From an uncultured Angelakisella sp. (GTDB lineage Bacteria > Bacillota > Clostridia > Oscillospirales > Ruminococcaceae), in NCBI GenBank assembly GCA_910585525.1, contig CAJUFR010000021.1, positions 1-33,206 of the forward strand: a stretch of DNA of 33,206 nucleotides, given 5' to 3'. The translations under genes were made by a program, and so were the position numbers. Below are positions 1 through 7,842 of the stretch, one piece after another. Under the pieces are notes generated by a model. The model saw nothing but the letters and a program-made list of their open reading frames with translations, was not told the origin of the DNA and ran no database searches. Position 1 is the stretch's first letter. Every line of letters begins with the position of its first letter.

Positions 1-49
1 TTTCTGTCGATACAGAAAGAAGGGCCCCGCCGGCGAGGCGGTCGAAGAG
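1..49 (-). repeat. Dispersed repeat, copy A (cut by window edge)
   Basis: These 49 bases are the exact reverse complement of 5410-5458. They include half of a palindrome based on CTTTCTGT/ACAGAAAG with an ATCG-type centre, followed by a GC-rich stretch. The element probably continues to the left of the window, since the other copy sits inside a longer repeat-like tract. The two copies face each other and bracket tmcAL, the two-component genes and htrA. Confidence 0.85.
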
Positions 50-103
50 ACGCCTCATAAAATAACAGAAAAATGTATAGAAAGGACCCATCCCCACCCC
101 ACC

Positions 104-132
104 TTGAGTTTTCCCCCACATCATAGTACAAT
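104..132 (+). promoter_or_regulatory. Promoter of tmcAL
   Basis: TTGAGT (104-109) and TACAAT (127-132) are separated by 17 bases, a good sigma-A arrangement. The -10 lies about 40 bases ahead of the tmcAL start. Read by eye only. Confidence 0.55.
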
Positions 133-171
133 AATATAAACGATCCCGCCCAAAAAAGAAGGAGGCCCCCC

Positions 172-1386
172 ATGCGCATCGCAGGCATCATCGCCGAATA
201 CAACCCCTTCCATAACGGCCACCTCCTCCTGACCCAGGCCGCCCGGCGGGCGGGGGCCGAGGCGGTGGTGGCGGTGATGGGGGGGAACTGGCTCCAGCGG
301 GGCGGCCCCGCCCTCTTCCCAAAGGAGGTCCGGGCCCGGGCCGCCCTCCTCTCCGGGGTGGATTTGGTGGTGGAACTGCCCCTCCCCTACGCCGCCGCCA
401 CGGCGGAGCGGTTCGCCCGGGGGGGCGTGGCGCTGCTGCTGGGGCTGGGCTGCGTGGAACTGCTGGCCTTCGGCAGCGAACATGGGGAGATCGCCCCCCT
501 GGAGCGGTGCGCCGCCGCCCTGGCCGACCCCCGGCTGGACGGGGAGATCAAGGGCTTCCTCTCCCGGGGCCTCCCCTACGCCGCCGCCCGGCAGCGGGGG
601 GTGGCGGCCCTCTTCGGGGAGGAGACGGCGGCCCCCCTCTCCCGGCCCAACGACATTTTGGGGGTGCAGTACCTCCGGGAACTGGCACGGCTGGGGGGCG
701 GGCTGCGGCCCTTCACCATCCCCCGGCAGGGGGCGGGGCACCACGACGCCGGCCCCTGCCCCGGCGGGGAGGAGGGCATTCCCACCGCCTCCGCCTCCTG
801 GCTCCGGGGGCGGCTGCTGGCGGGGGGATGGGAGGAGGCCGCCCCCTGCCTGCCGGAGGGGAGCAGGCGGGTCATCCGGGAGGCCTGGGAGCAGGGCCGG
901 TGGGCCGACCCCGCCCGGCTGGAGCTGCCCCTTTTGGCGGCCCTCCGGCGGATGGGGCGGGAGGACTTTGCCCGGCTGCCGGATGTTTCCGAGGGCTTAG
1001 AAAACCGGTTAGCTACGGCGGTGAAGGAATCTGCCGGCCTGGAGCAGCTGCTGGACCGGGCGGTGACCAAGCGGTACCCCCGGGCCCGGCTGCGGCGTGT
1101 ACTGCTGTCCGCCTTTCTGGGCGTCCCGCCGGAGATGAGCGCCGCCCCTCCCCCTTACCTCCGGGTGCTGGGGATGGGGCCCCGGGGGGCGGAGGTGTTG
1201 GCCCGGGCCAAGAGGACCGCCACACTCCCTCTCTCTCACTCCCTGGCCCGGCTGGAGCGGACAGGGGACCGGGCCGCCGCCTTCGCCGCCCTGGAGAGCC
1301 GGTCCACCGACCTCTATAACCTCCTCTATCCTGTCCCACGCCCCTGCGGCACCGACTATGAAACGCCGCTGATTCGGATAAAATAA
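172..1386 (+). CDS. tmcAL: tRNA(Met) cytidine acetate ligase TmcAL
   Basis: A 404-residue protein of the TmcAL (formerly YlbM, DUF795) family. Members of this family use acetate and ATP to acetylate cytidine 34 in the anticodon of elongator tRNA-Met, giving ac4C, in the cytoplasm. The N-terminus GIIAEYNPFHNGH shows the nucleotidyltransferase HxGH motif (His14-Asn-Gly-His17), and the RPNDILGVQYL segment in mid-protein is also typical of the family. Length agrees with the roughly 400 residues usual for the family. The ATG is preceded by GGAGG at good spacing. Its own promoter lies just upstream; 115 bases separate it from the next gene, so it is probably a single-gene unit. Codon use is extremely GC-rich, like its neighbours. 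Confidence 0.93.
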   Translation: MRIAGIIAEYNPFHNGHLLLTQAARRAGAEAVVAVMGGNWLQRGGPALFPKEVRARAALLSGVDLVVELPLPYAAATAERFARGGVALLLGLGCVELLAFGSEHGEIAPLERCAAALADPRLDGEIKGFLSRGLPYAAARQRGVAALFGEETAAPLSRPNDILGVQYLRELARLGGGLRPFTIPRQGAGHHDAGPCPGGEEGIPTASASWLRGRLLAGGWEEAAPCLPEGSRRVIREAWEQGRWADPARLELPLLAALRRMGREDFARLPDVSEGLENRLATAVKESAGLEQLLDRAVTKRYPRARLRRVLLSAFLGVPPEMSAAPPPYLRVLGMGPRGAEVLARAKRTATLPLSHSLARLERTGDRAAAFAALESRSTDLYNLLYPVPRPCGTDYETPLIRIK

Positions 1387-1501
1387 GGTGTGTTCCACCA
1401 TTCCCACAAAAATTGTTTTGGTTTGTTCTTCGTTTTTTCATTTTTTTCTGGTAAAATAGGAAAAAGGTCCTATAACATGACAAAAAAAGGAGGGTCCGTC
1501 C

Positions 1502-2194
1502 ATGTCTATGGGAAAGATCATGGTTGCCGACGACGATACCAATATCTGCGAGTTGCTGCGCCTTTACCTGGAGAAGGAGGGCTACACCGTCACCCTGGCC
1601 CACGACGGGGAATCGGCGGTGGAGCAGTTCTTTGCCGACACCCCGGACCTGCTGCTGCTGGATATCATGATGCCCCGGCTGGACGGCTGGCAGGTCTGCC
1701 GGGAGATCCGCAAAAAGTCCAATACCCCCATTATCATGCTCACCGCCAAGGGGGAGACCTTCGACAAGGTGCTGGGGCTGGAACTGGGGGCGGATGACTA
1801 CGTGGTGAAGCCCTTTGAGACCAAGGAGATCGTGGCCCGGATCAAGGCGGTGCTCCGCCGCACCACCTCCACCGCCACCGCCGCCGAGGTGAAGGAGGTC
1901 AGCTACGACAAGCTGACGGTGAACATGACCCGGTACGAACTGAAGGTGGACGGCCGGGTGGTGGACACCCCCCCAAAGGAACTGGAACTGCTGTTCCACC
2001 TGGCCAGCAACCCTAACCGGGTCTACACCCGGGATCAGCTGCTGGACGAGGTGTGGGGCTTTGAATACTACGGGGACAGCCGGACGGTGGATGTCCACGT
2101 CAAGCGGCTGCGGGAGAAGCTGGAGGGGGTCTCGGACCAGTGGAGCCTAAAGACCGTCTGGGGCGTGGGGTACAAGTTCGAGGTGAAGGAATAG
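1502..2194 (+). CDS. OmpR/PhoB-family response regulator
   Basis: A 230-residue two-component response regulator. The receiver domain (about residues 5-117) has the acidic triad Asp10-Asp11-Asp12, the phospho-acceptor Asp54 in LLLLDIMMP, the conserved LTAKG segment and VVKPF with the conserved Lys. A C-terminal winged helix (about 130-228) ends with the usual GYKFE. It therefore binds DNA when phosphorylated, presumably by the kinase encoded next (18-base gap). AGGAGGG at 1488-1494 serves the ATG at 1502; an in-frame ATG at 1508 is a near-equal alternative. A TAAAAT -10-like box at 1452-1457 in an AT-rich leader may be the promoter. Placement upstream of an HtrA protease resembles CssRS-type envelope stress systems, but the regulon is inference. 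Confidence 0.92.
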   Translation: MSMGKIMVADDDTNICELLRLYLEKEGYTVTLAHDGESAVEQFFADTPDLLLLDIMMPRLDGWQVCREIRKKSNTPIIMLTAKGETFDKVLGLELGADDYVVKPFETKEIVARIKAVLRRTTSTATAAEVKEVSYDKLTVNMTRYELKVDGRVVDTPPKELELLFHLASNPNRVYTRDQLLDEVWGFEYYGDSRTVDVHVKRLREKLEGVSDQWSLKTVWGVGYKFEVKE

Positions 2195-2212
2195 CAAAGG
2201 GGGGATATCCCG

Positions 2213-3736
2213 TTGAGAAAGACCCTCTTTAGCAAGTATTTCTATATCTGCTCCTCCATCATCCTGATCAGCACCGCCTTTTTGGGGGTGGTGCTGCTGG
2301 TCTTTTCGGTGCAGTATTTCCGGGACGACCAGTACACCCTGCTGGAGCGCAACGTCAAGCAGTCGGTGGTGCTCACCAACCTCAACTACAGCGCCAACGG
2401 CTACAAGTACGTGGACCCCGCCTACCTCCAGCCCTTCTACCAGCTGCAGGGCCAGGCCATCGACGCCGATATCTTCCTGGTGGACGTGGAGGGCAAGACG
2501 CTGCTCTGCTCCAACACCACCAGCTGCACCCACGTGGATTACCTTCTCCCCTCCGCCGTGATGGAACGGCTCAAGACGGCGGGGGACTACCGGGAGACCG
2601 GCAAGCTGGGGGGCATCTACAAGACCTCCTACTACACCGTGGGCCGCCCGGTGGTGGGCAGCGACGGCCAGACGGTGGGGGCGGTGTTCGCCTCCACCTC
2701 CTCCGCCGCCCTCACCACCTTCCTGGTGGATATCTTCCAGATGTATGTCATCAGCGCCGCCCTGGTGATGCTCTTCGCCTTTATCGTCATCTACTTCGTC
2801 ACCTCCAACATGGTGCGGCCCCTCCAGGATATGCTGGCGGCCACCCGCAGCTTTTCCAAGGGGGATTTCTCCATCCGGGTGCTGGTGGAGGGGGATGACG
2901 AGGTGGCGATGCTGGCGGCGGCCTTCAACTCCATGGCCTCCTCCCTGGCGGTGATGGAATCCACCCGCCGCAGCTTCACCGCCAACGTCTCCCACGAGCT
3001 CAAGACCCCCATGACCACCATCGGCGGGTTCATCGACGGCATCCTGGACGGCACCATCCCGCCGGAGAAGCAAAGCTACTACCTGCGCATCGTCTCCGGG
3101 GAGGTACAGCGCCTTTCCCGGATGGTCCGCTCCATGCTGTCCATCGCCCGCATCGAGGCGGGGGAACTGACCATCGCCCCGGTGCCGGTGGAGATCACCG
3201 ACATCGTCACCCGCACCGTCTTTACCTTTGAGCAGCGCATCGAGGAGAAGGGCATCGAGGTCCGGGGGCTGGACGCCGAAAAGCACCTGGTGGAGGCGGA
3301 CGCCGACCTTATCCACCAGGTGGTGTACAACCTGGTGGACAACGCCGTCAAGTTCGTCCAGCAGGGGGGCTACCTGGAATTCGGCTACCGGAACGACGGG
3401 GGGATGACCTTCATCAGCGTCAAAAATTCCGGCGAAGGGGTGGCCCCGGAGGAAATACCCAAACTCTTCGACCGGTTCTACAAAAGCGACAAATCCCGCA
3501 GCCTGGACAAAAACGGGGTGGGGCTGGGGCTCTCCATCGTCAAGACCATCGTGAACCTCCACAACGGGGAGATCTTCGTCCGCAGCGAGCCGGGGCAGTA
3601 CACCGAGTTCGTCTTTAGCCTGCCCACCTCCCAGCAGAACAAAAAGAGCCTGCTGTTCCGCAAGCACGACAAGCAGCCGCCCCGGGAAGCGCCGGGCCAG
3701 AGCCAACAAGACCCAGGAAGGGGGACCAAGCCATGA
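2213..3736 (+). CDS. Membrane sensor histidine kinase (HAMP)
   Basis: A 507-residue sensor kinase. Order of parts: transmembrane helix 1 (about residues 9-34), an extracellular sensor region (about 36-176), transmembrane helix 2 (about 177-199), HAMP linker (about 200-252), a HisKA dimerisation domain with the phospho-accepting His261 in VSHELKTP, and a HATPase domain with the N box NLVDNAVKF, the G1 region and VGLGLSIVK. The sensor region carries two close cysteines (CSNTTSC) that could form a disulfide. The start is TTG at 2213, preceded by AAAGGGGGG; no ATG fits better. Its last bases overlap the htrA start as ATGA, so translation is probably coupled. Partner of the upstream response regulator. 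Confidence 0.92.
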   Translation: MRKTLFSKYFYICSSIILISTAFLGVVLLVFSVQYFRDDQYTLLERNVKQSVVLTNLNYSANGYKYVDPAYLQPFYQLQGQAIDADIFLVDVEGKTLLCSNTTSCTHVDYLLPSAVMERLKTAGDYRETGKLGGIYKTSYYTVGRPVVGSDGQTVGAVFASTSSAALTTFLVDIFQMYVISAALVMLFAFIVIYFVTSNMVRPLQDMLAATRSFSKGDFSIRVLVEGDDEVAMLAAAFNSMASSLAVMESTRRSFTANVSHELKTPMTTIGGFIDGILDGTIPPEKQSYYLRIVSGEVQRLSRMVRSMLSIARIEAGELTIAPVPVEITDIVTRTVFTFEQRIEEKGIEVRGLDAEKHLVEADADLIHQVVYNLVDNAVKFVQQGGYLEFGYRNDGGMTFISVKNSGEGVAPEEIPKLFDRFYKSDKSRSLDKNGVGLGLSIVKTIVNLHNGEIFVRSEPGQYTEFVFSLPTSQQNKKSLLFRKHDKQPPREAPGQSQQDPGRGTKP

Positions 3737-5334
3737 ATGAGTATGAAAAAGACCAGCTGGAACGGGAGGAGGCCCTGACGCCTCCCCAGCCGGAGGACAC
3801 CGCCCCGGCGGAGGGGACCGCGGCAGCGGAGACAGCCCAGCCCCAAAGCGGACAGGGAAACAGCCAGCCCCTGCCCCCGCCGCCCTCTCCCCCCCGGCAG
3901 CCCCCCTACCAGAGCGGCGGCTATTACCCGCCCCGGCCCCAGGGCCCCTGGCAGGGAGGGTGGCAGCCCCCGGCGGGGTACCCCGGCTGGCAGCCGGGAC
4001 CCTACACCACCGGCTGGCAGCAGCCCCAGTGGCAGGGCCCCAATACCACCGGCTGGGGGCCCCAGCAGCCAGGGGGCTACCAGCCCCAGAGCAGCCGCCG
4101 GCGGGCCGACGGCCTGGATGACGCCGATGATCCCATCGTGGGGGGCCCGGAGGGGAAAAAGAAGAAACACCGCCCCCTGGGGGTGGTGCTGAAGCTGATC
4201 GGCGCCGCCGCCGCCCTGGCGGTGGTGACCATGGCAGGGTATGGCATCTATGCCGCCGCCACCGGGGAGAACCCCCTGGCGGAGAAGCTGCCCGGCCAAA
4301 GCGGCTCCGTCCTTCCCCGTCCCGGGGAGAGCACAGGAGGCAACCAGGTGCCGGATATCGCCATCAACGGCAAGCCCGGCAACGGGGAGGACTGGTTCGA
4401 CGGCAGCGAAGGGGACACCCTCTCCAACACCGCCATCTTCAAGAAGGTCTCCCCCTCGGTGGTAGGGATCGTGGCCCGGCTGGGGGACAGCATCTACGGC
4501 AGCGCCAGCCAGGGCTCCGGCATCATCATGACCGAGGATGGCTATATCATCACCAACGCCCACGTGGTGGACGGCGCCTCCTCCTACGAGGTGGTGCTCA
4601 CCGGGGGCGAGAGTTACTCTGCCCAGCTGGTGGGCGCCGACCTAAAGACCGACCTGGCGGTGCTGAAGGTGGACCAGACCGGCCTGGCCTGCGCCGAATT
4701 CGGTGACAGCGACCAGGTGGAGGTAGGGGAGCGGGCCTGTGTCATCGGCAACCCCGGTGGCCTGCGGTTCCAGAACAGCCTGACGGTGGGGTACATCTCG
4801 GCGCTGAAGCGCACCATCAACACCGGGGGCTACTCCATCGACTGTATCCAGACCGACGCCGCCATCAACCCGGGGAACAGCGGCGGGCCGCTGATCAACG
4901 CCTACGGCCAGGTCATCGGCATCAGTTCGGCCAAGATCGCTCTGACCGACTACGAGGGCATCTGCTTTGCTATCCCCATCACCGACGCCATGCCCATCCT
5001 GCGGCAGCTGATCGCCGACGGCAAGGTGAGCGGGCGGGCGATGCTGGGGGTCAGCGCCAAGGCGGTGAAGGCCACCGAGGCGGAGTTCTACGAGATCCCC
5101 ATGGGCCTGTGGGTAGTGGGGCTGACGCCAGGGGCGGACATCGGGACCAAGGGGGTCCGGGAGGGGGATATCATCACCCATGTGGCGGATACGCCGGTGT
5201 TTTCCCTGGATGCCTGTTCCAGCGTGCTGAAGGACTACGCCCCGGGGGACGTGGTGACCATCACGGTGTTCCGGCGGGAGAGCAGCATGACGGACAATAC
5301 TTTTAAGGTGGATATCACATTGCAGGGGTCGTAG
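3733..5334 (+). CDS. Membrane-anchored HtrA/DegP-like serine protease with PDZ
   Basis: A 533-residue S1C-family protease. Residues 1-147 form a cytoplasmic low-complexity tail rich in Pro, Gln, Gly, Trp and Tyr, with TTGW occurring twice; a KKKK cluster precedes a single transmembrane helix (about 149-173). The extracellular trypsin-like domain has the catalytic triad His277 (NAHVVDG), Asp307 (TDLAVLKV) and Ser383 (GNSGGP). A PDZ domain follows (about 430-525). Such proteases degrade or refold damaged proteins outside the membrane. The start overlaps the kinase stop (ATGA), making a three-gene operon of regulator, kinase and protease, as in CssRS/HtrA-type quality control. The long cytoplasmic tail is longer than in many HtrA proteins and is of unknown use. 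Confidence 0.93.
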   Translation: MNEYEKDQLEREEALTPPQPEDTAPAEGTAAAETAQPQSGQGNSQPLPPPPSPPRQPPYQSGGYYPPRPQGPWQGGWQPPAGYPGWQPGPYTTGWQQPQWQGPNTTGWGPQQPGGYQPQSSRRRADGLDDADDPIVGGPEGKKKKHRPLGVVLKLIGAAAALAVVTMAGYGIYAAATGENPLAEKLPGQSGSVLPRPGESTGGNQVPDIAINGKPGNGEDWFDGSEGDTLSNTAIFKKVSPSVVGIVARLGDSIYGSASQGSGIIMTEDGYIITNAHVVDGASSYEVVLTGGESYSAQLVGADLKTDLAVLKVDQTGLACAEFGDSDQVEVGERACVIGNPGGLRFQNSLTVGYISALKRTINTGGYSIDCIQTDAAINPGNSGGPLINAYGQVIGISSAKIALTDYEGICFAIPITDAMPILRQLIADGKVSGRAMLGVSAKAVKATEAEFYEIPMGLWVVGLTPGADIGTKGVREGDIITHVADTPVFSLDACSSVLKDYAPGDVVTITVFRRESSMTDNTFKVDITLQGS

Positions 5335-5409
5335 GCGGGGGGCGGCCAAAAGCCTTTCCCTTTTTGGGTCTCGGTCCTTTCCCGCCTTTTCCTGCAATTT
5401 TCAAGTCTG

Positions 5410-5458
5410 CTCTTCGACCGCCTCGCCGGCGGGGCCCTTCTTTCTGTATCGACAGAAA
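5410..5458 (+). repeat. Dispersed repeat, copy B (inverted relative to 1-49)
   Basis: Identical over 49 bases, in opposite orientation, to 1-49. It contains most of the palindrome 5436-5463. Base 5409 already differs from the matching base in copy A, which marks one edge of the shared core; the other edge cannot be seen because copy A is cut by the window. Confidence 0.9.
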
Positions 5459-5463
5459 GAAGG
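5436..5463. repeat. Perfect palindrome in the dispersed repeat
   Basis: Arms CCTTCTTTCTGT and ACAGAAAGAAGG (12 bp, no mismatch) surround an ATCG loop. It could fold in RNA and act as a terminator-like barrier after htrA, or be the recognised end of the repeat element. No U-run follows it on the + strand. Confidence 0.8.
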
Positions 5464-6031
5464 CAAAGAGCGACCAGGGCTGCGCCCTGGACCCGGACGG
5501 CCAAAGGCGTCGGTCGCTTAGGTTCGGACCCACTGACGCCGCCCGGTCCGCTTGGACCGGAGCGCTACGTGGCGCCATGATAGATGTCTGCCTTGGCGGC
5601 TCGATGCTTGGTTGGGCGGCTGGCTGCGGAGTGGGATGTGGTTCGTAGCTGGTAAAGTGGGCGGTTGCGCCCGCTCCCTCCTTGAAGTTGGCCTGAGATA
5701 AGGTGCCTCCGGCGGATTTGAAGTTCCCTGGGGGGCCGCTACGGCAGGGGGGGCTTTTGGGGGTTGCCTTGGAGGGCCGCCCCTTTTCGTATATAAAATA
5801 TATAGAAAACCACTCGCTGGGCGAGTGATTCAAAAAAATGAACGACAATTTATCATTTACTGTGAAAGCATAGAATTGCAAAATAGAATCAAGAATCAAA
5901 CCAATCCATAAGAAGGGAAGAAGAGACCTCCTTGTTTCCTCACAGTAAAGGTAGGAATTCTTTCGCAAGTGGCAGGTCGCACCAACGCAATGTGACGCAT
6001 ATGCTGTCATCAGAGGGTTTTACCTGTATGT
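5459..6031. other. Gene-free stretch: repeat remainder and AT-rich tract
   Basis: No convincing gene is seen here. About 5464-5780 is GC-rich and full of short stem-loops, for example CCAGGGctgcGCCCTGG and CCGGTCCgcttGGACCGG, and appears to be the body of the repeat element started at 5410. About 5785-6025 is sharply AT-richer than anything nearby, with the small hairpin ACTCGC/GCGAGT near 5812-5828. The composition break suggests a decayed or imported fragment between the convergent htrA and mtnN genes. A minus-strand frame open across the whole block has no recognisable domain and crosses the repeat. Confidence 0.6.
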
Positions 6032-6061
6032 GAAATACCCCCGGTTTCCCGGGGGTATTTC
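6032..6061. terminator. Bidirectional-looking terminator after mtnN
   Basis: A perfect stem GAAATACCCCC / GGGGGTATTTC surrounds a short loop, directly after the mtnN stop on the minus strand. The A/T ends of the stem give short U-runs in both directions. Confidence 0.8.
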
Positions 6062-6063
6062 AT

Positions 6064-6741
6064 TTACCAACTGCCCAGCGCCTCCAGCACCCGGAGCACC
6101 ACATCCAGGGCGGAGACCACCGTCCACTGGCCGTTTTGGGTGTAGGCGCCCTCTACCTCCTCGTCGGCGTTGTCGGACAGGGCACGGATCACCAGCAGCG
6201 GGGTCTGGAAAAACCAGCAGACCTGGGCCACCGCGGCGCTCTCCATGTCCACGCACTGGGGATGGAACCTCTCGATGATGCCGTCCCGCTCCTTGGTGGT
6301 GATGAAGGTCTCCCCGGTGACGATGCGCCCGAACTTCAGGTTCTGCCCCAGCCCCTTGCAGAGTTCCAGCAGCTCCGGGTCCCCCCGGAAGTAGTCGGTG
6401 GGCATCCCGGGGAATTGGTCGTTGACCATGGTCTCCATCTCCAGGTCGTGGTGGAGGATCTCCGACCCGATGACCACGTCCCCGATCTTGATGGAATCGT
6501 CCAGCCCCCCGGCCAGGCCGGTGAAGATGATCTTCTCCACCCCAAAGCCGGTGATCAGTTCCTGGGCGGTGATCGCCCCGTTCACCTTTCCCACCCCGCC
6601 GATAACGGCGGTGACGGTAAGACCGAATATCTCCCCGGTGACAAAGTCCCGGAGCAGACGCTTTTCCTCCCGCTTGTTCTCCAGCCTCTTCAACAACGGC
6701 TCCAACTCCTTCCGGGTGGCGCACATAACACCGATCTTCAT
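6064..6741 (-). CDS. mtnN: 5'-methylthioadenosine/S-adenosylhomocysteine nucleosidase
   Basis: A 225-residue cytoplasmic hydrolase of the MTA/SAH nucleosidase family, which splits adenine from methylthioadenosine and S-adenosylhomocysteine, removing by-products of SAM use. Family catalytic residues are in place: Glu12 near the N-terminus, Glu167 in VDMESAAVAQV and Asp190 in RALSDNADE; the GLAGGLDDSIKIGDVVIG segment is typical. Length fits the usual 225-235. The ATG has AAAGGACGG upstream. Only 16 bases separate it from the upstream PHP gene, so both are likely transcribed together. The link between the two functions is not obvious. Confidence 0.92.
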   Translation of the reverse strand: MKIGVMCATRKELEPLLKRLENKREEKRLLRDFVTGEIFGLTVTAVIGGVGKVNGAITAQELITGFGVEKIIFTGLAGGLDDSIKIGDVVIGSEILHHDLEMETMVNDQFPGMPTDYFRGDPELLELCKGLGQNLKFGRIVTGETFITTKERDGIIERFHPQCVDMESAAVAQVCWFFQTPLLVIRALSDNADEEVEGAYTQNGQWTVVSALDVVLRVLEALGSW

Positions 6742-6757
6742 GCTGTCCCGTCCTTTC

Positions 6758-7600
6758 TTATGTTAGGTCCCCCAGGACCAATTCCGTTTCGTCAATTTTC
6801 ACCGCCCCCATATAGTAAGCTATCCCCTGGACCTCCTTCCCGAAGGCCCCGTGGTCGTCGCTGCCAGCGGTGATGAGCAGTCCCTTTTCCTTGCAGAATC
6901 CGGCGCAAAGGGCGGTCATCTTCGGGGAGTGGGAGGGGTAGTGGCATTCGACCCCGTCCAGCCCCATCCTTACCAGGGCCTCCAGGTGGGCCAGCAGTTC
7001 CTCCGGCCGGTCCTCATGGAACCAGTTGCGGGGGTGGGCCAGCACCGCCTTGCCTCCCGCCTGGTGGACGGCCTGGATGGCCTCCTGGATGGGAGGGAAG
7101 GGGTAGCTGCCGTAGTCGCAGCCGTGGCGGGGGTAGAGGGCCATCCCCTCCTGGAGACTGGCGGTGACCCCCTTGCCCAGCAGGTATTGCAGCCCCTGCC
7201 ACCCCCCGGCGGCGGGGTCAAAGGGCCAGCTTTGGCACTCCGCCACCGAGAGGGCCTTTTCCGGCCAAAGGGGGATGAGCCTTTCCACCAGGTCGTCGGT
7301 CATCTTCAGCAGCAGGCGCCGGCTCTCCTCCGCCAGGGCGGTGAGGACCGGGTCGGGGCGGAAGCCATAGGCCAGCAGGTGGATGTCCCAGCCGTGGTAG
7401 GCGCAGTCCAACTCCATCCCCCGAACAGGCCGGATGCCCCGTTTTTTGCAGGCGGCGGAGAACCGCTCCCACCCCTGCCAGCTGTTGTGGTCGGCGGCGG
7501 CCAGGATGCCGAAGCCCAACTCCGCCCCCCGCTCCGCCACCTCCTCCGGGGTGCGGGTGCCGTCGGAAAAACGGGTGTGGAGATGCAGGTCCGCGTACAT
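6758..7600 (-). CDS. PHP-domain metal-dependent phosphoesterase
   Basis: A 280-residue PHP-domain protein. It shows the ordered metal-binding motifs of the family: HLHTRFSDG at the N-terminus, AAADHNS, the GMELDC and DIHLLAYG stretches, LAHPRN, ECHYPSH and the C-terminal GSDDHG. Relatives hydrolyse nucleotide or histidinol-type phosphates (e.g. 3',5'-nucleoside bisphosphatases), but the substrate here is not determined. I chose the ATG at 7600 (MYADLHLH) because GGAAGGGGG sits at proper distance from it; the longer frame beginning at 7618 would put the start on top of that ribosome binding site. First gene of a two-gene unit with mtnN. Confidence 0.85.
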   Translation of the reverse strand: MYADLHLHTRFSDGTRTPEEVAERGAELGFGILAAADHNSWQGWERFSAACKKRGIRPVRGMELDCAYHGWDIHLLAYGFRPDPVLTALAEESRRLLLKMTDDLVERLIPLWPEKALSVAECQSWPFDPAAGGWQGLQYLLGKGVTASLQEGMALYPRHGCDYGSYPFPPIQEAIQAVHQAGGKAVLAHPRNWFHEDRPEELLAHLEALVRMGLDGVECHYPSHSPKMTALCAGFCKEKGLLITAGSDDHGAFGKEVQGIAYYMGAVKIDETELVLGDLT

Positions 7601-7620
7601 AGCCATTCCCCCTTCCATGA

Positions 7621-7644
7621 CGATATCGACCGGCGTCGATATCG
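7621..7644. promoter_or_regulatory. Palindromic operator candidate
   Basis: CGATATCGAC and GTCGATATCG form a perfect 10-bp inverted repeat around CGGC. It lies in the 5' leader of the PHP gene, about 5-28 bases downstream of the predicted transcription start. It may be a repressor site or an RNA hairpin. The regulator is unknown. Confidence 0.6.
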
Positions 7645-7655
7645 TTGTGAGGGTA

Positions 7656-7664
7656 ATTATATCA
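7656..7664 (-). promoter_or_regulatory. Extended -10 promoter of the PHP-mtnN unit
   Basis: On the minus strand the sequence TGATATAAT gives an extended -10 (TGnTATAAT). No good -35 is present at normal spacing, which is tolerated with extended -10 elements. Start of transcription would be near 7649. Confidence 0.55.
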
Positions 7665-7788
7665 CGACAGCGGGTAAAATACCAGCGTCCCCGTCAAGAC
7701 GGCGGATTTCATTGATAAAAAATGTATATCTTTCACAAAACAAAAATCAAATCCTTGGCGGTTTATGAAAAAACTACACAACAAACTC

Positions 7789-7817
7789 TTGAAAACTCAG
7801 GAATATGATGGTAGAAT
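7789..7817 (+). promoter_or_regulatory. Promoter of the glycogen operon
   Basis: TTGAAA (7789-7794) and TAGAAT (7812-7817) with exactly 17 bases between. It lies inside the longer upstream reading frame of glgB, so a start at 7765 would not be in the transcript; this supports the start at 7843. Confidence 0.7.
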
Positions 7818-7842
7818 AGTAAAAAAAGGGAGGGATGTGCAA

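Noticed and set aside
5315..6010. Minus-strand frame of 231 codons through the repeat element
   Set aside because: It crosses the dispersed repeat and the AT-rich tract, has no domain and ends in the htrA gene; likely non-coding.
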